DNA from: Hymenobacter sp. J193
GTDB lineage: Bacteria > Bacteroidota > Bacteroidia > Cytophagales > Hymenobacteraceae
DNA: 64,000 nt
Direction: 5' to 3'
Assembly: GCF_024700075.1 (NCBI RefSeq)
Contig: NZ_JAJONE010000001.1
Span: forward strand, 3,805,001 to 3,869,000
Shown here: positions 1 through 8,109 of the stretch, piece after piece
How positions within the stretch are numbered: position 1 is the stretch's first letter
Layout: each line of letters starts with the position of its first letter
Position numbers and translations under genes: made by a program
Notes under the pieces: model-generated
Seen by the model: only the letters and a program-made list of their open reading frames with translations
Told to the model about the DNA's origin: nothing
Databases searched by the model: none

Positions 1-915
1 CAGCTCCCCGTTCTCACTGTTCAGCGGCGCCTCGGCCACCAGCAGAAACGAGTTGAACTCCACCACCAGCACCTTATCGTCGGTGTGCTTGAGCTCCAGA
101 AAGTGCAGGTGCGCGCCGTGGTGCGTTACGGTAACTTCGGGCTTGACGACGGGGGGCGGCACCAGGGCGTACCCGGCGGGCGCCGTGAGCAGGGTAGGCG
201 CCGCCGACTCCAGCGCCCCCGTTGTTACCCGCACAGTGTCCGTGAGCTTGCCGTTAATTTTGCTGACAACGACGGTGCGGGCGTAAGCTAGCTTACCCAC
301 GGTGGCGTGGTCCTGGTAAGTGTAGGTCGTCAGCACGTCCCCGAATAGCTCGTCGTGGCTCAGGGCGGTGACCTTGCTCAGGCGGTTGTCGGCGCGGCGG
401 ATGTAGAGCCGCACGATGCTGCCGCCGAGCGTGTCCTGGTACACCGTTTCGGTGCGGGTGCTTTCCGGCGCAGGCTTGCGCTTGCGCTGGTAGAAGAGGT
501 GCAGGAGCGGAGCCGGCGTGTAGCGCGCCGCCTGAACGGGCTGCCCCCGGAAAGTGCCGGGCGTCACGCGGGTCAGCTGCTCGTCGCCGTAGTCCTGAAA
601 TAGCAGGGTCGTGGACGTGAGCTGGGTGCGGGAGAAGTAGGTTTTGGTTTCCTGGCGTAGCGTGTCACTCTTCAGAAAGCTGGTAGCGGTGCCCCACACG
701 CGGCCGGTGCCGGTGTAGTTGGTGGCCTGCCAGGGCTGGAAGCTGTGCTCCAGCTGCGTCAGCGTTTCGTGGTAGCGCAGGGCGAGGTAGGTGGTCTGCA
801 CGGGCTGGGCTTGCTGCTTCCAGCAGGCTTGCAGGTTATCGGGTGCCTTCGCCCAAGCGGGAAGCTCTGGGAGCAGAAGAAGCAGGAGCAGGGCGAACGA
901 GCGGATCAAGGGCAT
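1..915 (-). CDS. MBL-fold metallo-hydrolase, N-terminal part (cut by window edge)
   Basis: An open frame reads leftward from an ATG at 913-915 to the window edge without a stop, giving about 305 residues. It opens with a signal peptide (MPLIRSFALLLLLLLPELPAWA), so the product is exported. Residues 25-270 form a beta-rich, unassigned region. The last residues, VLVVEFNSFLLVAEAPLN, resemble the first strands of the metallo-beta-lactamase fold in secreted Bacteroidota hydrolases; the HxHxDH metal site would lie beyond the edge. The family assignment rests on that short stretch and is therefore moderate. No gene overlaps it. A palindromic repeat lies just upstream of its start. Confidence 0.65.
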   Translation of the reverse strand, partial: MPLIRSFALLLLLLLPELPAWAKAPDNLQACWKQQAQPVQTTYLALRYHETLTQLEHSFQPWQATNYTGTGRVWGTATSFLKSDTLRQETKTYFSRTQLTSTTLLFQDYGDEQLTRVTPGTFRGQPVQAARYTPAPLLHLFYQRKRKPAPESTRTETVYQDTLGGSIVRLYIRRADNRLSKVTALSHDELFGDVLTTYTYQDHATVGKLAYARTVVVSKINGKLTDTVRVTTGALESAAPTLLTAPAGYALVPPPVVKPEVTVTHHGAHLHFLELKHTDDKVLVVEFNSFLLVAEAPLNSENGEL

Positions 916-948
916 AAAAGCTGAGTGGGTTTGGAAACTGATTTCCGG

Positions 949-1040
949 GTCATGCTGAGCTTGTCGAAGCATCTCTACCGCTTCGTCTGAATACTGTCAC
1001 AACGAAGCGGTAGAGATGCTTCGGCTTCGCTCAGCATGAC
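949..1040. repeat. Dispersed palindromic repeat, copy 1 (GTCATGCTGAGC family)
   Basis: Left arm 949-986 begins GTCATGCTGAGC and continues through GAAGCATCTCTACCGC. Right arm 1002-1040 is its near-perfect reverse complement, with a 15-base loop. The same inverted-pair element occurs at 49681-49771. It lies between the stop of the serine hydrolase and the start of the partial MBL gene, so it could also fold in the transcript between them. Confidence 0.85.
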
Positions 1041-1070
1041 GAGTGAGAATTGCTTTTGCCTGATGCCCGT

Positions 1071-2132
1071 CTACTCTTCCGCCAGCCACTGCAGCGCCCG
1101 GTACTCGCCCGGCCCGAAAAACAGCCGCAGTACGTCATCGGTGAGGCGCTGGCCGTTGGCGCCGTTGGTGAACAGCACCAGGGTTTCCTGCTGCTCGGGA
1201 AAAGCCAGGAAGAAATTCTTGAAGTCGCCGTTGTCGCCCCAGTGCCAGAGGGCGGGTCCACGGCTGGTGGTTACCAGCCCCACGCCGCAAGCCCAGGCAA
1301 TGTGCGCATCGGTGGGGGTGAGGGTGTGCCCGCAACGGTTGGCTTCGTTGGCGGGCCGGAGCAGCAGCTGGTGGGTGGCGGGCTGCAGGCCGGTGCCCGC
1401 CAGCAGCGCCCGCACAAACCGGCTGTAATCGTCGGCGGTAGAAAGCAGGCTGAAGCCCGCGTTGGGCTCCGCAAACCGGCGGATTTCAGTAGGCTTACCG
1501 GTATTATCGTGACCGAAGCTGGCATTTTTGTCGAAGCCCGGCTGCCACACGAAGGAGCTACGGCGCATCTTTAGGGGCTTGAATACTTCCGCCTGCGCCA
1601 GCTGTTCCCAGGACTTACCAGTAAGGTGCTCCAGGGTTTTTTGCAGCCACACGTAGCCTTCGCCGGAGTAGTTCCAGCAGCTGTCGGGAGTGTATTTCAG
1701 GCGCAGGACGGAGGTCTTCCAGCTGTCGGCCAGCGGGTTTTCGGCCCAGTTGGGCAGGCCAGTGGAGTGCGTGAGCACCATGCGGGCCGTGATTTTGTCG
1801 GCTCCGGGCTGGATGGCTAGGCGCGGGTAGGGGGCGTAGGAAAGCAGGGGCTTATCCAGCGCCAGCAGGCCCTGGTCGAGCAGGCGTAGGGCCACGTAAG
1901 CCAGCACCACCTTTCCCAAAGAAGCCGCCTGAAACGTAGTATTGGCTTTCAGCGCCTGCCTGGTGCCGCTTTTGCGCTGCCCCAGCGAGTACGCGGTAGA
2001 TTTGCCGTTTTGGGAATACACTACCTGCAGGCCGGATACATTCTGCTTTTTGAGCAGGGCCTCCAGCTCCTGTTGCTGGGCGGTGGCTGTGAGGGTGAGC
2101 AGGAGAAGAAATAGCGTATTTAGGAATTTCAT
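1071..2132 (-). CDS. Serine hydrolase, beta-lactamase/class C family, secreted
   Basis: About 353 residues. The start at the ATG 2130-2132 is preferred over an ATG 30 bases upstream because it places a clean signal peptide (MKFLNTLFLLLLTLTATAQ) at the N-terminus. The SxxK nucleophile motif is SLGK in FQAASLGKVVLAY, near residue 75. The second motif region reads NYSGEGYVWLQ, and a late HWGDNG replaces the KTG/HxG motif. These are features of the PF00144 group of serine beta-lactamase-like hydrolases and D-amino acid peptidases, which cleave amides or esters in the periplasm. The substrate cannot be told from sequence; antibiotic resistance is not implied. Confidence 0.85.
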   Translation of the reverse strand: MKFLNTLFLLLLTLTATAQQQELEALLKKQNVSGLQVVYSQNGKSTAYSLGQRKSGTRQALKANTTFQAASLGKVVLAYVALRLLDQGLLALDKPLLSYAPYPRLAIQPGADKITARMVLTHSTGLPNWAENPLADSWKTSVLRLKYTPDSCWNYSGEGYVWLQKTLEHLTGKSWEQLAQAEVFKPLKMRRSSFVWQPGFDKNASFGHDNTGKPTEIRRFAEPNAGFSLLSTADDYSRFVRALLAGTGLQPATHQLLLRPANEANRCGHTLTPTDAHIAWACGVGLVTTSRGPALWHWGDNGDFKNFFLAFPEQQETLVLFTNGANGQRLTDDVLRLFFGPGEYRALQWLAEE

Positions 2133-2217
2133 GCAGTAACCAAAGCAGCTGATTAGCCGCATTAAGAGGAAAGGAAACGGACCAATCAGCCTGGCAAAGG
2201 CAAACCCGATAAGCTAA

Positions 2218-2787
2218 TCACAGCCGGCTAGTATGGAATTCAGCTTCGTTGCGCGCCATCTGCTGCAGGTGGCGCTGACCGTGCTGGGCCAGAAAATACA
2301 GGTACTCATACACATCAATCTTGCCCAGGCTGTTTACGGACATCGTCGTCTTGTACAAGATACCTTCCCCGTTCGGTAGGTTGTCCAGCGTCTGCAAACA
2401 TTCCTGCAGCTGCTGCTTTAGCTGTTGCCGAACTTCGGCCAGAGGCTTTGTGCCGCTGGGCTCCATATGCTCTGGCCGTATCCAGGGAAAGGACTTGTGC
2501 TTGCCAATTTCGGCCAATTTATCCTCTTGAAATAACTGTTCGACAAGAGCCGCTGCCAGGTCCTGTTGCTGGGCGTTTTGCAGGGCTTTGCGCGCTGCTT
2601 TATGAATCAGAATAAGCAGAAAATGATTGGTGAGCCCCACGTGCTCCAGGATTTCATCAACCGTCCAGCCGCCATCCAGCGGCCGGTAGCGGCGGAGGTC
2701 AACATCTTTGGCAAACCACGTATCGAGGGCTGCAAACGTCTGAACAAGGCTATGATGGATGTGGCGGATAGTGACGTGAATAGACAT
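2218..2787 (-). CDS. DinB-family protein
   Basis: 189 residues, a usual length for the DinB/YfiT four-helix-bundle fold. Likely metal ligands are histidines in ILEHVGLTNHFLL (about residue 50) and in AQHGQRHLQQM near the C-terminus, the typical spacing of this superfamily. There is no signal peptide, so it is cytoplasmic. Family members include metal-dependent thiol transferases and many proteins of unknown role, so no reaction is assigned. It sits between the serine hydrolase and the YebC gene on the same strand, but a terminator separates it from YebC. Confidence 0.8.
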   Translation of the reverse strand: MSIHVTIRHIHHSLVQTFAALDTWFAKDVDLRRYRPLDGGWTVDEILEHVGLTNHFLLILIHKAARKALQNAQQQDLAAALVEQLFQEDKLAEIGKHKSFPWIRPEHMEPSGTKPLAEVRQQLKQQLQECLQTLDNLPNGEGILYKTTMSVNSLGKIDVYEYLYFLAQHGQRHLQQMARNEAEFHTSRL

Positions 2788-2814
2788 TTATTAATGATAT
2801 GGAGGGGGTATACT

Positions 2815-2853
2815 ACAAAAAAAGCGGGCCATCCGTACTGGAGTGGCCCGCTT
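2815..2853 (-). terminator. Rho-independent terminator of the YebC gene
   Basis: Arms AAGCGGGCC (2822-2830) and GGCCCGCTT (2845-2853) pair perfectly. Read on the minus strand, the stem is followed by a run of seven T. It lies 22 bases past the YebC stop and just upstream of the DinB start. Confidence 0.85.
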
Positions 2854-2874
2854 CTGCGTCTTCAGAAACACTGA

Positions 2875-3609
2875 CTACCCAAGGGTGTGATACACGGCTT
2901 GCACGTCGTCGTCCTCCTCAAACTTCTCGATGAGGTTCATAACTTCTTCCAGCTGCTCGCCTTCGAGGTGCACGGTGGTGTTGGCCACGCGCTGCAACTG
3001 CGCCGATACCACGTTGAGGTGCTTTTCTTCCAGGGCTTTCTGCATCTGCCCGAAGTCGGTGAAGGCGGTTTCCACCACGATGTAGTCTTTCACGGCACCG
3101 TGCTCGTCCTCTTCCTGGTCGGCGTACACGTCCTCGGCGCCGGCGTCAATCAGCTCCAGCTCCAGCTCGTCGAGGTCGAGGCCTTCGGCGGCCAGCTTGA
3201 ACACGCCCTTGCGGGTGAAGGTGTAGTCGGAGGAGCCGGCGGTGCCCAAGGCGCCGTTGCCGCGGTTGAAATACATGCGCACGTTGGCCACGGTGCGGGT
3301 GGGGTTGTCGGTGGCGGTTTCAATTACAATGGCCACGCCGTGGGGCGCGTAGCCCTCATACACCACTTCCTGGTAGTCTTTTTCCTCTTTGCTGCTGGCG
3401 CGCTTGATGGCGGCTTCCACCCGGTCCTTGGGCATGTTCACGCCTTTGGCGTTCTGCATGGCCGTGCGCAGGCGCGAGTTGGTGTCGGGGTTGGGCCCCG
3501 ACTCTTTCACGGCCATGACAATCTCCCGGCCAATGCGGGTGAAATCCTTGGACATCCGGTCCCAGCGCTTCATTTTGCGGCCTTTGCGGAATTCAAACGC
3601 GCGTCCCAT
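2875..3609 (-). CDS. YebC/PmpR (TACO1) family protein
   Basis: 244 residues, the normal length for the family. The N-terminus MGRAFEFRKGRKMKRWDRMS and the segment GPNPDTNSRLRTAMQNAKG with NMPKDRVEAAIKRAS are family hallmarks, followed by YEGYAPHGVA near residue 95. Homologues were long annotated as transcriptional regulators; the mitochondrial relative TACO1 and some bacterial members act in translation. The acidic C-terminus (FEEDDDVQAVYHTLG) is also typical. It ends in its own terminator and is preceded by a CTCAC-rich tract directly upstream of the start. Confidence 0.95.
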   Translation of the reverse strand: MGRAFEFRKGRKMKRWDRMSKDFTRIGREIVMAVKESGPNPDTNSRLRTAMQNAKGVNMPKDRVEAAIKRASSKEEKDYQEVVYEGYAPHGVAIVIETATDNPTRTVANVRMYFNRGNGALGTAGSSDYTFTRKGVFKLAAEGLDLDELELELIDAGAEDVYADQEEDEHGAVKDYIVVETAFTDFGQMQKALEEKHLNVVSAQLQRVANTTVHLEGEQLEEVMNLIEKFEEDDDVQAVYHTLG

Positions 3610-3613
3610 CTAT

Positions 3614-3647
3614 CAGTGAGTTGGTGAAATAGTGAATTGGTGAGTTA
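3614..3647 (-). repeat. CTCAC/TTCAC-rich leader tract upstream of YebC
   Basis: Read on the minus strand, four pentamers of the form YTCAC recur every 8-12 bases (CTCACCAATTCACTATTTCACC and on), ending 4 bases before the YebC ATG. Tracts of the same kind precede the genes starting at 30924 (minus) and 31158 (plus). Confidence 0.6.
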
Positions 3648-3794
3648 GCCATTCGGGCCCGGGGCCGAAAGGGGGCCGCAAGTTAGCAGAAACGGCGGCG
3701 GGGCGCAACGCGTCCATTCGCAAACGCCGGCGCCCCGGCTTCCAGCCCATAGAGCTGAAAACCGGGGCGCCGGGTTGCTTCATAGCCTGTAGCG

Positions 3795-4424
3795 TTAGGG
3801 CAGGTCCTGCAGGCGGAGGGTAATGTTCTGCGGGGCCGTTTCGTCGCCGCCGAAGTAGGGGTAGAGCTGGTAGCCCTTGGCCGGACCGGTGCAGCTGCGC
3901 TTGTGCTCCACTTTCTTGCCGTTCACCAGGAAGGTGTACTTGGCATCGGTAATCTGCAGCTCGCAGGTGTACCACTTGTTGCGGTCGATGGCCGTGAGCA
4001 GGGTAGTGGTGTTCACGCCGTTGCGGTAGGAGTAAGCCAGCAGCTCCAGGCGGTTCTGATACCAGCGCCAGCCAAACCGGGCGCTGTTGGTCTGGTGCAG
4101 GGAGTTGCAGTCGGCCACGCCGTACAGCTTGTTCACGTCGGCCTGGTTGTTGGTGGCTTTGGTTTTGTAGCTCGCCGTGTTGTCGAACTTCACCAAGAAC
4201 TTAAGCTTGGTTTTGCTTACCAGGCGCAGCGGGTTGCTGGTGGCGTAGTGCTGACCCTTGAGGATGGTGTAGAGCGTGCCCGGCTCGGTGGCCGCCGTGG
4301 CATCGGCCGAGGCAGCTACAGCGGTGGGAGCAGTGGCCGGGGCCACTTCTTCCTTACGCAGGCAGCCGGCGGCAATCAAAATGAGAAAAAGACTAAATGG
4401 GGCAAGCGTAGACAACCGAAACAT
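3795..4424 (-). CDS. Lipoprotein of unknown function
   Basis: 209 residues. The N-terminus has a hydrophobic signal ending in a lipobox, LIAAGC, with Cys21 as the lipidated residue, so it is an envelope lipoprotein. A low-complexity Ala/Thr linker follows (residues 28-47). The rest, about residues 50-209, is beta-rich with conserved-looking segments ADVNKLYGVADCNSLH and NSARFGWRWYQNRLELLAY. The shape suggests a concanavalin-like sandwich, but I do not recognise a named family and assign no function. It stands alone on its strand, with an AT-rich gap of 140 bases upstream. Confidence 0.75.
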   Translation of the reverse strand: MFRLSTLAPFSLFLILIAAGCLRKEEVAPATAPTAVAASADATAATEPGTLYTILKGQHYATSNPLRLVSKTKLKFLVKFDNTASYKTKATNNQADVNKLYGVADCNSLHQTNSARFGWRWYQNRLELLAYSYRNGVNTTTLLTAIDRNKWYTCELQITDAKYTFLVNGKKVEHKRSCTGPAKGYQLYPYFGGDETAPQNITLRLQDLP

Positions 4425-4564
4425 AGGAGGAAATTAGTTTCCCCCTCAAATAGACTTTACGGCTGTTTGGTTCATGATATCAGGTTTTTAAGTTTTGAAA
4501 TTTATGCGTATATCCTGTGCTGTTTCTTTGATAAAGCGCAGATGTAAATAAATAAAGTTATATT

Positions 4565-4996
4565 CTAGTGGCCTCGCAACGTATAGATACCCTGGTTGCC
4601 CGCCGGGAAGCCCTGCATGGTAAGCGTGAGTAGGCCGTTGCGGAGCACGAAGGTGCCTTCGTCGGTGCGGGGCTGGCCTTTGCTGTCGGTGTAAATGAAC
4701 GTGATGTGGTCGGCGGTGAAGGCAAAGCGGCCGTCCTGGTCGAAGTGCAGGGTGGTGCCGTTGGCGGCCAGCGTCAGGCGTTTCTGATAGGTGCCGTTTG
4801 GGCGAAGCGTGAGGGTACCGCCGACGCCCTGGGCCGCTACCGGCTCGGGGCCAGCGCTTTGGTCGAGGATGGCGTAGGTAAGGTATTCGTAGGTGGTGTA
4901 GAACCCGGCCTTCGGACTAGCGGGTGCTTGCTGGGCATGTGTCTGGGACGCGAAGAGCAGCAAAGCCAGGAAAGAGAAAAGGATACGCAGCTTCAT
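4565..4996 (-). CDS. Small secreted beta-rich protein
   Basis: 143 residues from the ATG at 4994-4996, chosen because it opens a signal peptide (MKLRILFSFLALLLFASQTHAQ); a longer reading upstream has no signal and overlaps hutG. The mature part is made of short strands (GGTLTLRPNGTYQKRLTL, GRFAFTADHITFIYTD, GTFVLRNGLLTLTMQG), which suggests a small lipocalin-like barrel that reports or binds something in the periplasm. No family is assigned. It is divergent from hutG, and only 60 bases separate the two starts. Confidence 0.7.
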   Translation of the reverse strand: MKLRILFSFLALLLFASQTHAQQAPASPKAGFYTTYEYLTYAILDQSAGPEPVAAQGVGGTLTLRPNGTYQKRLTLAANGTTLHFDQDGRFAFTADHITFIYTDSKGQPRTDEGTFVLRNGLLTLTMQGFPAGNQGIYTLRGH

Positions 4997-5020
4997 CCCG
5001 CAAATTACGCTATTCGCCGC

Positions 5021-5052
5021 TTTTCCGGCTGCGGCCCGTTCGGCTACCTTTG
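5021..5052 (+). promoter_or_regulatory. Possible Bacteroidota promoter for hutG
   Basis: TACCTTTG at 5045-5052 fits the Bacteroidota -7 consensus TAnnTTTG. A T-rich stretch (TTTT, 5021-5024) lies at about the -33 distance but lacks TTG. Transcription would start at or next to the hutG ATG at 5057, implying a leaderless or nearly leaderless message. Confidence 0.4.
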
Positions 5053-5056
5053 GTCT

Positions 5057-5983
5057 ATGGCTACTTTCCTGCGTGAACTGATTCAACCCGCCGCCGCGCT
5101 GCCCCAGGCCGATGTGTGTCTCGTGGGCCTGCCTCTCGACTTTGGCACCGTGCTCGAAGGCGGCCGCGCCGGGGCTGCCGGCGCCCCCGACGCCATCCGG
5201 CGGGAGCTGCGCCGCTACCACAAAACCTACAACCTGGAGCACAACGTCAGCCTCGACCACCTGCGCATCGCCGATGCCGGCAACCTCGCCCTGCGCTCCG
5301 CCGCCGACCATGCCGCCAACCACCAGCACATCCGCGAGGAGCTAACCCGCCTGCTGGGCCTGTACCCGCGTGTGGTGGTGCTGGGCGGCTCCCACGATGG
5401 TACCTACAGCACCGTGCGCGGGCTTTTCGATGCCACCGGGGCGCAGGCCATGGGCGGCATCAACCTCGATGCCCACGCCGACGTGAAGGACAAGCCCGGC
5501 CTGATCAGCAGCGGTACGCCCTTTGGCAAGCTGCTGCGGGAAGGGTTTCTGGCGGGAAAGCAATTCACCGAAATCGGCCTGCACTCCAACCTCAACACCC
5601 AGGAGGATATCGACTTTTTGCACGCTCAACAAGCCCACATCGTGCCCTTGGCCCACGTGCAGCAGGATGGTATGCCTGAGTACATGACGCGCGCCCTGCA
5701 CCTGGCCAGCAGCGGCGGACCAGCGTTTGTGAGCTTCGATATCGATGGCTGTGCCGAGGCGTATGCACCCGCCGTATCGGCTCCTAGTGCCGATGGCTTC
5801 ACGCCGCGCCAAGCCACCGAAGCCGCTTTTCTAGCGGGTCGGGCCGAGGCAGTCCGGTTATTTGAGGTGGTGGAGTTCAACCCGCTTTACGACCGCGACA
5901 ACCAGACGGCGCGGCTGGCGGCTACCATCATCACCGCTTACCTCACGGGCGTGGCCTCGCGCCTGAGCAAGTCATCTACGTAA
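5057..5983 (+). CDS. hutG: Formimidoylglutamase (arginase/ureohydrolase family)
   Basis: 308 residues. It hydrolyses N-formimidoyl-L-glutamate to glutamate and formamide, the last step of the short histidine-degradation route. The binuclear Mn site of the ureohydrolase fold is visible as GGSHDGTYS (about residue 110), NLDAHADV (about 138) and SFDIDGC (about 226); GGSHD in place of GGDHS and the following SSGTPFGKLL favour HutG over arginase or agmatinase. The start at 5057 gives the normal family length. hutU lies about 9.5 kb downstream on the same strand; hutH and hutI are not in the window. A cytoplasmic enzyme. Confidence 0.88.
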   Translation: MATFLRELIQPAAALPQADVCLVGLPLDFGTVLEGGRAGAAGAPDAIRRELRRYHKTYNLEHNVSLDHLRIADAGNLALRSAADHAANHQHIREELTRLLGLYPRVVVLGGSHDGTYSTVRGLFDATGAQAMGGINLDAHADVKDKPGLISSGTPFGKLLREGFLAGKQFTEIGLHSNLNTQEDIDFLHAQQAHIVPLAHVQQDGMPEYMTRALHLASSGGPAFVSFDIDGCAEAYAPAVSAPSADGFTPRQATEAAFLAGRAEAVRLFEVVEFNPLYDRDNQTARLAATIITAYLTGVASRLSKSST

Positions 5984-6107
5984 GATTTCGTATAAAATTT
6001 TAAGGTTTAGGTATGCCTCAGGCAACGCTTTGCCGCGGCCACTCATCTATGGGGCAAGTGCGGGGCCTGAAGGCCCTGACTTTCACGTTCTCCTTTCTCT
6101 TTTAGCT

Positions 6108-6893
6108 ATGAAAACCACTTTCCTCGCCCTCGCTCTGGGCTTCGCTGCTACGGCTGCCACTGCCCAAACCACCACCACCTTTTCCCTGACCTGCAAGGAT
6201 GGGGATGACCGAAGCTCCCAGAAGCAGTTCTGCGAAACCCGCGACCTGACCATGGCCAGCCCCGGCACCGCCACGCTCACCATTGATGGCCGCGCCAACG
6301 GCGGCATCACCGTGCACGGCTACGATGGCGCCGAGGTGAAGGTGCGGGCGAAAGTATCGGCCTGGGCCCGCTCGGCCGAAGCCGCGCAGAAAACCGCCCA
6401 GGGCATCAGCATCAGCACCAAAGGCAATATGCTGCGCGCCGAAGGCAATGAGAACGGCTGGGCCGTGAGCTACGAGGTGTTTGTGCCCCGCCACACTGCC
6501 CTCAGCCTCAAGACCATCAACGGTGGCATCCACATCGACCACGTATCGGCCGATATTGCATTTGATGCCACGAATGGCGGGATTTCGCTCGAAGAAGTGG
6601 GCGGCAACGTGAAAGGCAACACCACCAACGGCGGCCTCAGCATCACGCTGGCCGGGGAGAAATGGACCGGCGCCGGCCTCGATGTGTCGACCACCAACGG
6701 CGGCATCACCTGGCAGCTGCCCAAAAGCTATTCCGCTAAGTTCTATACCAGCACCAATATGGGCGGTATCAATAGCAACTTGTCCGTCACCAAAACCGGG
6801 ATGATGAGCAAGGAAGTAACGGCCAACCTGGGCAGCGGCGGCGCCCCAATCCGCGCCGTAACTACCAACGGCGGCATTACGGTGCGCCAATAG
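6108..6893 (+). CDS. DUF4097-type secreted beta-helix/adhesin-like protein
   Basis: 261 residues from the ATG at 6108, which opens a signal peptide (MKTTFLALALGFAATAATAQ). The body repeats short strands ending in NGGI or NGGL (TINGGIHI, ATNGGISL, TTNGGLSI, TTNGGITW, TTNGGITV), the hallmark of the DUF4097 putative adhesin fold, a right-handed stack of strands. Two Cys near the mature N-terminus (LTC, FCET) may form a disulphide. It probably sits in the periplasm or on the surface. It follows hutG by 124 bases on the same strand and ends in a strong terminator. Confidence 0.8.
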   Translation: MKTTFLALALGFAATAATAQTTTTFSLTCKDGDDRSSQKQFCETRDLTMASPGTATLTIDGRANGGITVHGYDGAEVKVRAKVSAWARSAEAAQKTAQGISISTKGNMLRAEGNENGWAVSYEVFVPRHTALSLKTINGGIHIDHVSADIAFDATNGGISLEEVGGNVKGNTTNGGLSITLAGEKWTGAGLDVSTTNGGITWQLPKSYSAKFYTSTNMGGINSNLSVTKTGMMSKEVTANLGSGGAPIRAVTTNGGITVRQ

Positions 6894-6915
6894 ACTCAGG
6901 TAGTTGTAGTAATTG

Positions 6916-6952
6916 AAAAGCCCCCGCATCTTCACCTATGCGGGGGCTTTTT
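6916..6952. terminator. Bidirectional terminator
   Basis: Stem AAGCCCCCGCAT / ATGCGGGGGCTT with an 8-base loop, T-run on the plus strand and A-run on the other side. It lies between the convergent DUF4097 gene and the MBL hydrolase and can serve both. Confidence 0.9.
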
Positions 6953-6975
6953 GTGTCCGTAGATCAGGCAGAAGC

Positions 6976-7977
6976 CTACAGTACAAATCGTTTTACTTCG
7001 CCGGTGCGCTTGCGCTTAAGTGCTTCCGACTGTTTCAGCGGATACTCGTTCTGCTGGTGCTTTTGGTAGCGCTTCACTACCAGGGCCGCGCCTACCAGAG
7101 CTCCGAGGCCCACAGCCGCAATCCGGAGCTTGTCCCGCAGCGCGTCGTGGGGGGCGGCCGGCAGGTGCTGTACGCCGCCTGCATCCAGTCGGGCCGGCTC
7201 CTGTACGTAGCGCCCATGTGCAGGCATCGGGAAGTCAGCCGCCAGCCTGGCTAAGCCTTCGGCGGCCGCGGAGCCTGTAATAACCGGGCCGTGGCCGCAG
7301 CCAATGGCCAGCGGCTGCAAGGCTGCCAGCTTCTGGACCGACTCGCGTACCTTCTCCCAGTTGTAGTTGAAGGGCGCGCCGGCCACGCTGATCTGCGGAA
7401 TCTGGAGCAAGAGGGAAGGCACCGACTCGTGGTTGGCCGTGGCAAAAGCATCGGCGCCAAGCAGGGTGCGGTCTTCGTCACGGAACAGGGCAACCTGGCC
7501 GGGCGCGTGCCCGGGTACATGCAGCCAGCGCCAGCCGGGCAGGTAGGGCACTTCGTCCTCCGAATCGGTAGGCAGGGCCTGCACAACGTCGCTCAGCTGA
7601 AAGCTCTGGGGCGGGAAAAACCGCGCCACAAAGGCCAGCGTGCCGCCGCCATCTACGGTGGGGTCGGCGGGTGGGTATACGGCCTCAGCCCTGAGGAAGG
7701 GCAACTCCAGCGGGTGAGCCAGCACCGGCACCTTCCAGTGCTCGGCCAGGGCCCGCGCCGAGCCGGAGTGGTCCATGTGCCCATGGGTAAGGATAATGGC
7801 CTCAGGGTGAGTGCCGGGGTAAAACAGCTTATCGGCCGCGGCAATGATGTCCTTCTCGGACCCGGGCAGGCCGGTGTCAACCAGCACCCACGCCCCGGGG
7901 GTAGTGGTTTCTACGAAGTACAGATTGACGAAGCGTTGGATGGTGAGCTGGTGCACGCCAGCAGCTACTTGTTTCAT
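6976..7977 (-). CDS. MBL-fold hydrolase with C-terminal membrane segment
   Basis: 333 residues from the ATG at 7975-7977, where the protein begins MKQVAAGVHQLTI, a usual MBL start. The metal site is LTHGHMDHSG (HxHxDH, about residue 72), with later histidines in HVPGHAPGQ and CGHGPVI. The first 235 residues match a stand-alone glyoxalase-II-like hydrolase. The tail is unusual: residues about 270-290 (IAAVGLGALVGAALVV) form one membrane helix, followed by a basic end (KRYQKHQQ, LKRKRTGEVKR). This suggests a membrane-tethered enzyme. The substrate is unknown. Confidence 0.85.
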   Translation of the reverse strand: MKQVAAGVHQLTIQRFVNLYFVETTTPGAWVLVDTGLPGSEKDIIAAADKLFYPGTHPEAIILTHGHMDHSGSARALAEHWKVPVLAHPLELPFLRAEAVYPPADPTVDGGGTLAFVARFFPPQSFQLSDVVQALPTDSEDEVPYLPGWRWLHVPGHAPGQVALFRDEDRTLLGADAFATANHESVPSLLLQIPQISVAGAPFNYNWEKVRESVQKLAALQPLAIGCGHGPVITGSAAAEGLARLAADFPMPAHGRYVQEPARLDAGGVQHLPAAPHDALRDKLRIAAVGLGALVGAALVVKRYQKHQQNEYPLKQSEALKRKRTGEVKRFVL

Positions 7978-8055
7978 AGAAGTCAGGTGAATTGGTCTTG
8001 TAAAAGCCATACGCAAAAGCAGCTGCTACGGGCTATATCTCGCCTTGGTTCAAAC

Positions 8056-8088
8056 AAAAAGCTCCACCCGATATGGGTGGAGCTTTTT
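8056..8088 (-). terminator. Terminator of the GH81 gene
   Basis: Perfect 14-base arms AAAAAGCTCCACCC and GGGTGGAGCTTTTT around a 5-base loop, 22 bases past the GH81 stop; symmetric, so it could work on both strands. Confidence 0.88.
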
Positions 8089-8109
8089 GGAAAAATTACC
8101 GCCTGCGGG

